A stretch of 64,000 bases of DNA from positions 124,001 to 188,000 of the forward strand of contig JAVLUZ010000735.1 of the NCBI GenBank assembly GCA_036768485.1, read 5' to 3'. This document shows positions 10,595 through 21,522 of the stretch, one piece after another. The notes beneath the pieces are model-generated. The model did no database searches. It was not told the DNA's origin and was given only the letters and a program-made list of their open reading frames with translations. The stretch comes from Mermis nigrescens (taxonomy: Eukaryota; Nematoda; Enoplea; Mermithida; Mermithidae). Within the stretch, counting starts at the first letter, position 1. Each line of letters opens with the position of its first letter. The position numbers were made by a program, and so were the translations under genes.

Positions 10595-13201
10595 CAGTGA
10601 TCGGACCGAGGCCTCGGCCTAAGCCTCGGCCTCGGCAAGCCTCGGCGTTTTTGGAGCCTCGGCCCCGGCGCCGAGGGCGAAGCTAAAAGTGCCGAGCGCC
10701 GAGGGTTAAAATCAAATTTGAATAAGTTTAATAAATCCGTTGAATATTAACTATTTAGAATACATCTGTAGTACACAGGCTATTTTTTACCCATAGACTT
10801 TTCTTATGGTTTTACTCGCGTACCCAGTTACACCAAGTTACATACAGCAAAGTGCCAATTTATTATTCATGTGATGACTTAGTTTTAATTCTCATGCTCG
10901 CTACATGGATCGGAAACACACATTCCCAAAGGGGGAGGTTATAACCCTCCTCTCAAGGTACAAGACTCAAGTCACTGTCAGACGATTTTTGGTGCAAACC
11001 TTTGAATAATTTTTGAAGTTAATTTTTACTATGGCAAAAGTGCAGCTAACTATTAGAATTTCACGAAGTGATACAGTATTTTTGAATGTGAGCAAGAGTA
11101 AATAGACAAACTATCACTATGAAGCATGCATACAACAGCTCAAAATTTTCGTAAGGGGCCTCGGCATACATGTAACGGCTTGAAATTTTGGGTAGGGGTC
11201 CCTAGCCATTTTAGAAGGAGGGGGGATTAGCGACTCTTAATCTTATGTCAAAAATGGCAAAAGCACCTAAAACTAGCCAACAAAGCGCAAATTTTCGCCA
11301 AAAGTGGGGAGGGTGGGTTGACGTTGGAGGGAAGGGTGGGGGAGGATGTCCAACCCTGGGTAAATGGAGAATTCCACAACCCCCGTGTTACACGTATGGT
11401 TTTCGGCCAGTTTTATGGGAGAGGGGTAAATGATCACGAATTTTCGGCCGAAAATCGCAAAAATGCACCTAAAAAAGGCCAATAAATGCAGGTTTTGCCA
11501 AGAATCAATTTCGGCTCATGCATTTTTTGGAGCCATTTTTATACATGTTAAAATACTTTTCTTGGACAAAGTGATATTTATTATATCGTTTTTTAGTATA
11601 TTTTAGGAAATTTCAAAAAAATTTTCGGCGCTCCGCAGCAAAATATCGCTAATATACCGATATTTAGATTGAAGCAGGGGAAATAAACACTCCAAAATCA
11701 ATTTTTGTGTAATCTAGGCATCTTTATGCAGATTTAAAAATGTTTTGTATCTATTTATACTGTTTTTAAAAATTTTATGCAAAATAAGTACTATTTAATA
11801 ACTTTGCACTTTTTTTGCCGTTCAAAGAAAAAAATTGACTAATTTATCCTGATGTTGCATTGATTTCTACGCACAGTAGTGCTTATTACAAGATTTAATT
11901 GGCATATTACAATATCTGTAATATTTCTGATTTTGTAGTACAAGTTGTTTTAGCTTTCTCAGTCGAATTTTATGTGTAAATTTCATCAAAAGCTGATGAA
12001 AATTTCAGCGCTTCGCGCCGAACTAATATTATCAACTAAATTCAAGCCGAATTATCACATTTAGGGCCACGTTCTTTATGTATTCGGCAAAGATTTTTCA
12101 TAATGTACAGAATCTTTTCAGGACCATCTACATACACAAAGATTTTTGGAGAGACAAAAACTGTAAAAAGGTTTAAAATTTCCGAAAATTTTCGGCGCAT
12201 CAGTAATTGTCTGTCCTATATATCTTTAAAATAGTAGAATTTGCATTTAGAATGGAAAAATGTCAAATATTCAGAAACCCAGGAATTAGCTAAGATACAC
12301 TACCAGAGGTCGAAAAACCCTGTTTTACCACACTAAATCGCTACTGTACAATACTATAATAGTACACAAAAATTTGCATGTACAAAATGTTCAAAGACTT
12401 TTGGATACCATCTTTGCACATGTAAAAAGGTATCTTGCACAGAAAAACACTGTTTAGGACTGCATGCCAGTTGCAGGTCACACACTGGCAGTATGTAAAA
12501 ATGTGTATGTTTAAAAATATATTTATATAAAATATCTACAAAAATTTGTTCACTCATACAAAGACACTACTTAATTTACTGGTCCCCCATTTTGGGATTT
12601 CACCCTTCCCTCATCTCTGGACCTTGGGAAACTATGACCGGAAAGTACAGTGCAGTTTCCGTCATATTACCTGCCACACCAGAATTGGATGACTGAAAGA
12701 ACGTGTTTAAATATGCATTACTGCAAAAGCGAGCACAACAATGGCTACAGTTCTGTCTTTACTTATCTTATTTCATTTGTTCGTTTATTTCTTCGACACT
12801 GTTTTCTTATTTATAGTAATAAAAGTTTTTAAGTGCTTGTTCAGCCATATTTTTTATAAACTTTTCCAAGTCTTCATCAAAGGCAACTTGTTAAATTAAG
12901 TATGTTTTCATGCTGCTGACTTTATTCAATAAATCCTTCACACATTTAATCAACTATTATTGAAAATAAAAATGAATTGTTCGACATTCGATAAAGTGTT
13001 TAATATTACGATTATTCTCTAGCTCATGTGCACACAAAATATTCTAAGAGTACTATTTATGGATATAGGTATATAAGCTTGACCCTCGGCATTACCCTCG
13101 GCCTCGGCCTCGGCCTCGGCCTCGGCCGAGGCAAGGATTTTAAGTCGCCTCGGCCTCGGCCGAGGCTGAGGGTCCAAAAAGTACCCTCGGTCCGATCACT
13201 G
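10595..13201. mobile_element. hAT element, CCTCGG family, copy A (inside Merlin)
   Basis: TIRs are CAGTGATCGGACCGAGG at the left and its inverse CCTCGGTCCGATCACTG at the right. The flanking 8-bp TSD is GTCTAATC (10587-10594 and 13202-13209). Just inside both ends are tandem GGCCTC units (10606-10690 and 13085-13195), in the same orientation at both ends. The interior is AT-rich and non-coding, with no transposase, several degenerate GGCGC hairpins, and a block at about 12066-12420 shared with other elements (CTTTGTACATGTACAAAG-like). It is 2607 bp and very similar throughout to copy B at 40953-43552. It is a non-autonomous member of the hAT superfamily. Confidence 0.9.
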
Positions 13202-13219
13202 GTCTAATCCCGCACCATA
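13202..13219 (-). pseudogene. Merlin transposase, middle sliver between two insertions
   Basis: This short piece carries the second copy of the GTCTAATC duplication and the 3' side of a TA site. On the minus strand it supplies the codons between LWV (14311 side) and LIAVQLRL (10594 side). Removing the two insertions with one TSD copy each gives a continuous helix-turn-helix-like Merlin frame across this point, including YGAGLDLIAVQLRLAATTL. This supports both insertion boundaries. Confidence 0.7.
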
Positions 13220-14308
13220 TAGTGCTGGCCTCTAAAAAACCAGTCAATTTGTAACCTAAAAAAACCACCTCTTTTTTCCATAACCAAAAGGAGATGACTG
13301 ATGATATTATACTGGCAAACAAGCTATGCCGTGAGGATTACAACTGACCCCTGGTCGCTTTCCGGATCATTCAGAAACTTGAGATATAAATTTGTTGAAA
13401 AGTTCCTAAAAATTGCCATTTTTATAATTTTTTTAAAGCATTTTTGAGGGTCAGTATTTCTACCTGTATTCATATTTGCTGGAATCTTTTATGTTTTCAC
13501 GTTAGGCTCCCTTGCAGACTAATGTCAGCAAAAAATTCAGTTCTCATATGTCATCCACATAGCTACAGTATACCTTCAAAGTCAAACCTAAAAAAACCAG
13601 TTGTAACCGAAAAAAACCAGCGCCAATTTTTACAAAACTTAGCAGGAATGTGCCTTGTTGCACCTTCTCATGATGCCTGATATTTATTTTTCACAAAAAA
13701 TAAGAATCACCCCAAAAACTGCCAAAAAAGTTCGATTGTAACCGAAAAAAAACCAATTTAACCTAAAAAAAGACCAATGCTAAGTATACGTTGCCATGGC
13801 AACGAAATTACTTTTCATCAAGTTGCATAATTTTGCACTGCTTTCTTGCAGAGGATGTAGAAGAGTCTTACCTAGAGTCGTTTTTATCACTTGAAGACTC
13901 TATTTGTGAAATTTATAGAACTTTTAATGAAATTCAGAAAAATTATTGATTTTTATATAAATGTGATAAAATGTTCGGAAATATCGTAAAAAATGAATTT
14001 TTTTTCAAAAATGTGATCATTTAAGGTCAACTAACTGGTTTACGCTGCAAACTATGCACTTTGCATAACATTTTGGGGGTGGTTTTTTATTTCCCATGGT
14101 TTTTTTTAGGAAAAAAGTGGTTTTTATTCAAAATTTCGTATTTCATGCAAGCTTGCTATGAAATATGGCACTTAAAAATTCTTCCATGCAGCAAGTTATT
14201 GGCCTAGGGCAGCTGTCAAAAATAGGTGCTTGTTGACTTCTTCAATGCTATTTGTTCTGAAGTTATAAGCCAAAAACATGAAAATGGTTTTTTTAGAGGC
14301 CAGCACTA
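13220..14308. mobile_element. TA-flanked TIR element (mariner-like, non-autonomous)
   Basis: Ends are TAGTGCTGGCCTCTAAAAAA and its inverse TTTTTTAGAGGCCAGCACTA, flanked by TA on both sides (13218-13219 and 14309-14310). A TA duplication points to Tc1/mariner-type integration. The interior has repeated AACCNAAAAAAACCA units (13253, 13587, 13608, 13740, 13760) and no transposase. Precise removal with one TA restores the Merlin frame, which supports the boundaries. Another superfamily that duplicates TA is not excluded. Confidence 0.75.
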
Positions 14309-14310
14309 TA

Positions 14311-14823
14311 TACCCACAAATTAACAAATGCTACAATTTCGTATATCGATAGTTTCGAGCGTTCAAAAAAATGTGCCACGTCGAAATGAAATCTGATTTC
14401 CGCATAATCGTCTTTTCTGCTTATTATGAAACCGTATTTGGACATCGCCATACCCATCCATCAATAGCCGCTTTCACATTCGGACAATTTCAATGTTCCG
14501 CCACACCTATCACATTTATAATCTGGCTCCTTCGGTACTAATTGTAAATCTTGTAGCCACTGTAACAGTTTCACCAAATCTTCGGTTAGTTCATTAATTT
14601 CTCTAAGATTAAGAAAAATGGTTATTACGCAGTAACAGCGCAAAGCATCAACAATTTTGATAAACAATCTAATATACGTAATGCTTATCACACAGCAGCA
14701 CAGTAGAGCGTAAATAACCGGAATGTGCAATTCTAGCGTCCGAAACAAACATCTATTACGTAAATCACTCATGATTGAAAACAAATTTGCATAGAAATGC
14801 AATGTCGACTCCCACGTGAGCAT
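14311..14823 (-). pseudogene. Merlin transposase, N-terminal part with zinc ribbon
   Basis: The minus-strand frame includes EINELTEDLVKLLQWLQDLQ, then YKCDRCGGTLKLSEC, the single C-x2-C half of an N-terminal zinc ribbon. A TGA follows after ESGY, and the frame then continues FHFDVAHFFERSKLSIYEIV and FVNLWV. F-F-x-x-S-K-L and the aromatic L-W-V correspond to the helix-turn-helix segment of Merlin transposases. The sequence upstream of about 14600 is hydrophobic and probably not coding in the original. With the in-frame stop this is a pseudogene. Confidence 0.78.
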
Positions 14824-14960
14824 AAGGTTACTATTATAAAACTATCCGTAATAAATGATTCTCACAACTGAACAAGTGCCTATTACGTAAATCACTCATG
14901 ATATTAAAAATTTGCATAGAGAACCTACGTCGACTTCCACGCGAGCAATAGATTACTAAT
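14748..14960. repeat. tandem duplication, two units of about 125 bp
   Basis: TATTACGTAAATCACTCATG followed by AAATTTGCATAGA and CGTCGACT/ATGTCGACT occurs twice (14752-14820 and 14880-14945), with CACGTGAGC and CACGCGAGC at the unit ends. It is a diverged direct duplication upstream of the Merlin relic and has no coding content. Confidence 0.65.
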
Positions 14961-15359
14961 CTAACACCCTACAGTACATAAAGAATTGTCACTTAGATGT
15001 GTTCCACAGATCACCTGCCTGTAATGTATGCACAACTTTTATCCAATGCACTAGGGACGGATTGTTCTATCAAGGCAACAGTAAATGCGCCTAACTTACA
15101 TTCTCTTATCATAGTCATGTAAACTTACATCAACCGATCGCAGTGTATTCATTTAAGTATATCAAGTTCGTCCAAGCTATACATAGAAACCAATAAATGC
15201 ATTGTGGATAGTTCTGTACCTACATCCTTTATAAACATTCATCGTGTGCACGTATGTTCGAATTGACCTGTTCTTCTTTAATTCATAATAGATTCATCAA
15301 ATGTCAGCATTATCCCCATCGCCTTCGCTAATGAATGTACATATTACCTATGTCCCTAC
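14961..15359. other. non-coding flank with a dispersed repeat unit
   Basis: 15260-15359 carries GTTCTTCTTTAATTCATNAT, AGATTCATCAA and GTCAGCATTATC, then GTACATATTACC. The same unit recurs right of the hAT at 17805-17890 and, partly, at 17925-17990 and 18790-18835. The CCCCGG hAT therefore landed inside a short array of this unit. No gene is seen. Confidence 0.5.
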
Positions 15360-17764
15360 TAGTGATCGACCGGGGCCCCGGCCCCGGCCCGGTAATCCCC
15401 GGCCATTTTTCAGCATCCCCGGCCCCGGCCGGGGCAAGGTCAAAAAATGGCCGGGGCCGGGAAAAATTTAGTGTAATTCGTATTTTGTACAGGCTGTGAT
15501 ACTGGCACTTATTTATCAATGAGCAAGTGTTAATTTTGAGAACTGTACTGATTAGACCATATGTATACTTACTTAGTCCTTGTCATAAGTTTTCTACTGT
15601 GTATAAATGAGCTTTTAATGAATGAATGTTCAGGAAAATCTGCATATTTTCGATTCCTCCACTTAACTTATTTAAACTAAATGCTACTTTTAACTCATTC
15701 ATTCATAGCTATGGCTAAAAGATTTAGAGTTGACAAATGCGTTCTATTTCTAGTTAGAAATTGTACGTTTTTAACAAACTATTTCTACAAAAAACACTTT
15801 TACATTCATTTGAATGGGAACCGTGTGCTTTAAAACGCGTTTCCTGTGTAATAGTTATTAGGACCGAGGTTGATTATAGGCGAATATAAACTACGCTGCA
15901 GAATTGCGTCCGATCCGATAAACTAAATATGTCTCAAATAGTTTCCTAGGGTCCAGAGTTGAGGGAGGGGTGAAATCCCAAATTGGAGGACCAGAAAATT
16001 AGTGGAAAAACAGGGTCTTTTGACTTTTAATTGTATATTTTAGCTAATTTCTGAGTTTCTAACACCAAGAATTACTAAAATTGTCTCAAAACGGCGCGAA
16101 GCGCCTAAAATTTGACATTTATGCATTCTAAATTTAAATTTTGCCATTTAAAAGATGTATAGGACAGACAATTTTTCATATCGGAGGGAAATGCCGAAAA
16201 ATTTTTGGAATTTTATACCTTTTTACAGTTTTTATCTTCCCAAAAATCTTTGTACATGTACAAAGATAGTCCTGGTCTTTGTACATCGGGAAAAATCTTT
16301 GGCGAATACAAAAAACACTCTTTTGTACATGCAAATTTTTGTATACTTTAATATGGTACAGTAACGATTTCAGTGTGGTAGTAGAACATAGTTTTTCGAC
16401 CTTTAGTAGTGTATTTGGCTAATTTTTGGGTTCCTGAATATTTGACATTTTTCCATTTTTCCATTCCTAGCGCAGTGTTGCTTATTACAAGATTTAATTC
16501 GCATATTACAATTTTTGTAATATTTCTCATTTTTGTAGTACAAGTTGTTTTAGCTTTCTCAGTCGAGTTTTATGTGTGAATTCCATCAGAAGCTCATAAA
16601 AATTTCGGCACTTCGCGCCGAACTATCAACTAAATTCAGGCCGAATTATCACATTTAGAAGCACGGTCTTTTTGTATTCGGGGAAGATTTTTGCTGATGT
16701 ACATAGACGTTTCAGGACCGTCTTTGTACATGTACAAAGATTTTTGAAGAACAAAAACTGTAAAAAGGTGTAGAATTCCTCATTGAAAATTCTACCATTT
16801 TAAAGATTTTCAAAGGGGGGTAAGCGGCTGCAAAATGGAGCCGCTTACCGCCCTTCCCCTGAAAATAGCCGAGGGATATACATGTGACAGAGGATTTGGG
16901 CCATACCCCATCTCCGCTTTGAAGCCCCGAACTTCCTTGAAAGTCAGAAAATATTTAACCACCCTCCCCCATTTTTTGGCGAAAGCCTGTGCTTTTTTGG
17001 CTATTTTTATGTGTCTTTACCATTTTTGATCTAGTCGCTAACCCCTCCTTCTAAAAATGGCGCGGGACCCCTACCCTAGATTTCCAGCCGTTACATGTAG
17101 GTATACTGAGGGAACCTCATAAAATTCTTAAGCGATTACATGCATGTTTTATAGTGATAGTTTATCTATTTACTCTAGCTCACATAATAAAATAATGTAT
17201 CACTTCGTGAAATTCTAATAGTTAGGTACACTTTTGCCATACTAAAAAATTAAGTTCAAAAAATTCAAAAGGTTTTCACCAAAAATCGTCTGACAGTGAC
17301 TTGTGTCTTGGACCCTGAGGGGGTAATACCCTCCCCCATATGGGAATGTGTGATGTCTCATTTATTACATCCAATACCTATTGCATCCAATTGCTACAGC
17401 AGCAGTAGCCGTAGCTAAGATTCGAATGATACAGAGTGTGCTAATAGCAGCGACATAGACCTTATTGATGATTCAGACAATGAAACACTAGACTAAATTT
17501 GTTTCTTGTGACATAAATAGTAATAAAACTTGATATGAAAAGCCATTTACTACTGAATGGAGCAATCGCTCATTATTTCTTTCCTATGCCCCCCACCCCA
17601 AGTATGTGTCATGCAATAATATTTTCCTTGTCTGACCCCGGCCAGCCCCAGCCCCGGCCCCGGCCCCGCGCCCCGGCCCCCGGGCCGGGGCCGGGCATTT
17701 GTTTCCAGCCCCGGCACCGCCCCGGCCCCGGCCCCGGCCAAAAAGTCGCCCCGGTCTATCACTA
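15360..17764. mobile_element. hAT element, CCCCGG family, copy 1
   Basis: TIRs are TAGTGATCGACCGGGGC (left) and GCCCCGGTCTATCACTA (right). The exact 8-bp TSD is GTCCCTAC (15352-15359, 17765-17772). GGCCCC arrays lie just inside both ends (15372-15460 and 17637-17755). The 2405-bp interior has no transposase. It holds a shared AT-rich module (16020-16360), a stem-loop at 16820-16848, and a segment at about 17040-17130 also found in the CCTCGG family. The long frames over the GC-rich array are compositional. Copy 2 at 21523-28161 is in the opposite orientation. Confidence 0.9.
16820..16848. repeat. perfect 10-bp stem-loop GTAAGCGGCT
   Basis: GTAAGCGGCT and AGCCGCTTAC flank a 9-nt loop. The inverse copy in the second CCCCGG element (22391-22420) keeps the stem exactly with a 10-nt loop, so the stem is conserved between copies while the loop varies. 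Confidence 0.7.
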
Positions 17765-17772
17765 GTCCCTAC

Positions 17773-19039
17773 TTCCATACCTATGTACACAAGACAATTT
17801 GATCAATCCTGTTCTTCTTTAATTCATCATAGATTCATCAATCGTCAGCATTATCGCTGTCGCCTTTGCTAATGAAGGTACATATTACCTCTGTACCTAG
17901 TTACATACCTATGTACACAAGACAATTTGATCAATCATTGCGACGATTTTCGCAGTCGCCTTCCTAAACATTGCGTGCCTATGTACATACAAACAAACGT
18001 ATGCATCAGTCACTGTTTTTTTTTTTTAGCGCGGCGCAAAGGAAACCCGCCCTGCGCTAATGGGACATTTCGTTCATTAGCGCCATGCGCAAAGGCTTTT
18101 TTGGGCAAAAAATTAGAAATTTAAACATTTTATATTGCATTTTGATTTAAAAATTTTTAAAATTTTTTCGGCGCTTGGCGCCGACTTCTAAGAATGAATT
18201 AATTGTGTTTGCCAACCACCGCTTTCCTGTTTCATCATAAGCAAATCCCTGCTTTAGCATCTTTGCAGTAATGAATCCTTGTTTTTGTGGTGCATGGTGC
18301 CAAATTAATTGTTTTCATTTTAAATTTATCTTTGAAATAGCCCAGCCTTGAGATACACATTGAGAAGATGCCAAAATTTCGGGCGCTTTGCATCTAATTG
18401 TTGGTTTCTGTATAGCGGTTGCATTTTGCAATACACGAAAATTGAGTGCAAACTGCAAAGACAGCTTGAAGAAATCGCTCAGTCTAGTATAGGCAAGGCA
18501 ATGAGAAATCAGGTATCAAATTGATATTTTTACCATTAGATTTCTTGTTCGAGTTGGGAACCAGTAGTAAGAATTTTTTAAATTTCTTGCCAGAATTTAT
18601 TGTCAGTCAGCAGTACATGGAGCGCATCAGAAGTTCAAAAATGCCCTTATTTTTGCCTATCGCCAAGCATTTAAAGGTTTTTTGGTGCAGGCTAATGAGA
18701 AGCTCCGCGGCAAACGCTCTATCCTGGCCATTAGCGGCTGCGCAAATGGGGGTGGCGCTAAAAAAAAAAATCCCTGGCATCAGTATACATTAGATCAATC
18801 AATGCGCTGTTTACGGCAGTCGCCTTCCCATGCTTTGTGCATCTATCACTTTACAACTTCATTCCTCAATTTCTCCCCTTCTAAATGCTTTCCGTCGATA
18901 ATTTCTTTTGAATATCTTCCTTACAACAGCTGATCTTTCGATAAATCCCCATTAATTTAAATTCTGTGACTTCTATCTATTCTAGAATTAAGCCCTTAGA
19001 TCTTTCACATTAAGAATTTATTTCGTTCATAGTTAAGAC
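17773..19039. other. non-coding DNA between two nested elements
   Basis: 17773-18000 continues the repeat unit interrupted by the hAT (GACAATTTGATCAATC twice, GTCGCCTT). 18020-18120 and 18700-18760 share CGCTAATGGGAC-like and CAAAKGGG-rich pieces in opposite sense (TTTTTTTAGCG versus CGCTAAAAAAAA), suggesting the ends of a further decayed inverted-repeat element at about 18018-18770. A GGCGC-type hairpin lies at 18169-18181. No coding region is convincing. Confidence 0.4.
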
Positions 19040-20086
19040 CACCGTTTTTTTCACTTTTTGGTCTATTTGTCAACCAAAATTTTGGTAAATGGAAAAAATT
19101 TTTGGGCTTGGTTGGCATTTGTGGAAAATTTTTTTAATGTTAAAAATGCGTTTTAGAGAGTTGAAACTTAAAAAATTTTTCGGCGCTTCGCGCCGAATTG
19201 TTTAAATTCTTACTTATTAGTAATCCTGCCGCGCCGCGGCCATTTTTATCTACAATCTGGTCTAGAACTTCACTACGATTGAAAATCCTTATTTTTTGCA
19301 CGGATTCAGTTAGTTTTTTAATGCAAAAATGCGTTTTAGAGAAGTGAAACTACAAGAATTTTTCAGCGCTTCGCGCCAAATTCATTTAATTCTTTTTTTG
19401 TTATTAATATTAGAGCCGCGCGCGGCCCAACTGCAGCATTTTTATCGAAAATTTGATCTAGAACTTTACTACGATTGAAAATCCTCATCTTCTGCACGGA
19501 TTCGGTTAGTTTTTGTAATGCAAAAATGCGTTTCAGAAAGGTGAAACTACAAAAATTTTTCGGCGCTTCGCGCCGAATTGATTTAATTCTTACTTGTTAT
19601 TGATGTTTAAGCCGCACGGCGCCAATTACAGCATTTTTATCGATAATCTGGTCCTAGAACTCCACTACGATTGAAAATCCTTACCTTCTGCGCAGTTTTT
19701 GAAATGCAAAAATGATTTAGAGAGCTAAAATTTCAAAATTTTCTGGCGCTTCGCGCCATTGATAAATTATAGTTTTAATTGTCAAAAACGACTTCAGAAT
19801 TGGCTGAAATGCCTTACTGAGGGAAGGAAATTCAAGTTTCAACATAAATAACGTATACTGATCGTGATATTCTTGTAGAGCGCGAAATTTTTATACAAAA
19901 AGTTCATCAAACACCGCTATTGCATGTGTACATAAAATTTTTCACTTAAAAACACTGATTTTTCAAGCGCTCTATTTTGAACGTTTTTTAGACCTCCCAA
20001 AATATGTGGAAAAAAGTCGGAAAAAGTGGAAAAAAATTTTGGGTTAAATCTATAATGTCAACCAAATCGCTGGGAAAAAAACGGTG
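19040..20086. mobile_element. TIR element with CACCG ends and 8-bp TSD
   Basis: The left end is CACCGTTTTTTTC and the right end its inverse GAAAAAAACGGTG. The flanking direct repeat is GTTAAGAC (19032-19039 and 20087-20094), an exact 8-bp TSD. The ends are CAC rather than the hAT-like CAG/TAG, so the superfamily is open. The interior is non-coding and mostly made of a 185-bp tandem array. Both subterminal regions contain TCAACCAAA. Confidence 0.75.
19140..19770. repeat. tandem array of about 185-bp units
   Basis: Units start with GCGTTTTAGAGAG or a variant at about 19147, 19330 and 19526, with a partial one at 19711. Each has a GGCGC-TTC-GCGCC hairpin (19180, 19361, 19558, 19742), then a GCCGCGC-rich piece, CATTTTTATCNANAATNTGG and CTACGATTGAAAATCC. 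Spacing is 183-196 bp. The hairpin is the best-kept part of the unit. Confidence 0.75.
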
Positions 20087-20703
20087 GTTAAGACCTAAGT
20101 GTTAAGTTATAACTATATCCAAATAAGTTTCGTGCTTCTGTAGTAAATCATTCATTCATTCATTTATTTATTCACTTAATATCACAAAGTGCAGAAATAC
20201 ATAGCTTTACACACCGTCTAATTGTTTTTATCAGTTTCAAAGACGTGTGCAAAGCGCCTATAAACATTTTTTTGATATATTTCAAAACGTAAGGATTTGC
20301 TTGCTACTGAAGTACATACAATTAGTAATAAAGTATTATTTATTTTTTAAAAGACATTGCAAACAGGGCTCTTTTCAGAAATTTTTGATAGATGTAAGTG
20401 CAACTGAAAATTGGCGGTCACTGTTTTAAGCACAGAAACTGTTTTTTCGAATAATGAAGATAATGGGCAAGAGATCAGAATAAAATAGTTGGGTGAACCA
20501 AGGTAAATTGGCCTGAGCATGCTTGATATGCATGTGTACGTACAATTGTAGATCTGGTGTACAACCTTTCCTGCAAAATATGAGCCAGGAGAATTTTCAG
20601 GAGAATCAAAATATTTTCAGGAGAATTGCAGGAGAATTTTTCCCCAATTTTACCTCTGTGCAGGAGAATCTGAATTTTGGGACCTGGCAACACTGATCGG
20701 TTG

Positions 20704-21522
20704 AGAGGAATTAGGAATGGCTGGCAACCCTTGGCTAGCCAGTGAAGGCAAGGGGGAATTTATGCCCGAGCAAAATTTTGAATTTTATGAAATGGGGCTG
20801 TGCAGCTGCGTAACGCTATTTTGCTACGATTTTTTGAGAATAAACCAGAAAAAATTCGGCGCTTCGCGCCGATCTCTTCTAGCTATTATTTCAACTTAAT
20901 GACAACAACGAACTACAGAGCGTTTATACCATGAGGACATTACCTACTTGCAAAAATTTTTAGTCGATAGAAATTGAAAATCATGTAGAAAACTCGTGCG
21001 TTTCGTATAGATTGCGTTTTTTTTAAAGGCTACATAACAAGACAATGACACCTACTCCTAACCATAGGACATGTAATAGGCAAGCTCGTATCCAATATTT
21101 TGTTTCGGTGGGTGATTTATAAAGTGTACAACTAGTGCTGTAAACTTTGTACATTTGCTATCTAGATGCCTTAAATATGGTGAAAATTTAATGGACTCCC
21201 TCTTAAACAAATCTCATTTTTCGGCATAAAACCTATGCAAAACAGTTGACATAGGTGCAAAATACGCTTTAGGTTGTCCCCTGGATACAGGCCTGGCTAA
21301 GCCTTAAAAATAAATAGGACGGAAGATTGCTTCGCTCGCTCCGCAATTTTCGCTCCATTCATCTCAAGCTTAGCCCGTGCGCTGGCACCAATGTGAATGC
21401 ACATAACAATTGTTATGTGTATACCAATTGTATAATAAGTAATAATTATAATATACCAAGTAATAATTATAATAAATAATACTATATAATAATAATAACA
21501 ACATAACAATTGTACTGGCTCC
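20704..21522. other. non-coding spacer between two hAT insertions
   Basis: No gene. It has a GGCGC-TTC-GCGCC hairpin at 20855-20867. At 21325-21405 there is a repeat (GCTTCGCTCGCTCCGCAA, CTGGCACCAATGTGAA) that also lies in the Merlin intron near 9690-9785. An AT-rich TAATAATTATAAT tract runs from 21430 to 21510, and the left TSD CTGGCTCC of the next hAT is at 21515-21522. Confidence 0.5.

Larger units (their letters stand above)
8752..20695. mobile_element. hAT-type element with CAGGAGAAT subterminal repeats, host to nested insertions
   Basis: The left end reads CAGGGTTGTCCAGGT and the right end ACCTGGCAACACTG. Reverse-complemented, the right end is CAGTGTTGCCAGGT, an imperfect TIR. Both are flanked by ATCGGTTG (8744-8751 and 20696-20703), an exact 8-bp TSD as expected for hAT. 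Directly inside each end is a loose array of CAGGAGAAT units (about 8763-8950 and 20587-20670), mostly in the same orientation at both ends. No transposase of its own was found. The interior is occupied by a Merlin relic, two other hATs and two further TIR elements, so the original element was far shorter than the present 11.9 kb. The exact TSD makes the pairing of these distant ends convincing. Confidence 0.8.

Noticed and set aside
11245..11433. Small Gly/Trp-rich plus-strand protein
   Set aside because: It overlaps the interior of the CCTCGG hAT; the matching region of copy B (41658-41852) gives a different reading with stops and indels out of frame.
14600..14823. Membrane protein at the N-terminus of the Merlin frame
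   Set aside because: The hydrophobic run lies upstream of the conserved transposase start and is explained by AT-rich non-coding DNA read in frame.
17535..17765. Pro/Arg/Gly-rich frames over a GC-rich stretch, on both strands
   Set aside because: They are translations of the GGCCCC subterminal array of the hAT; both strands are open only because of composition.
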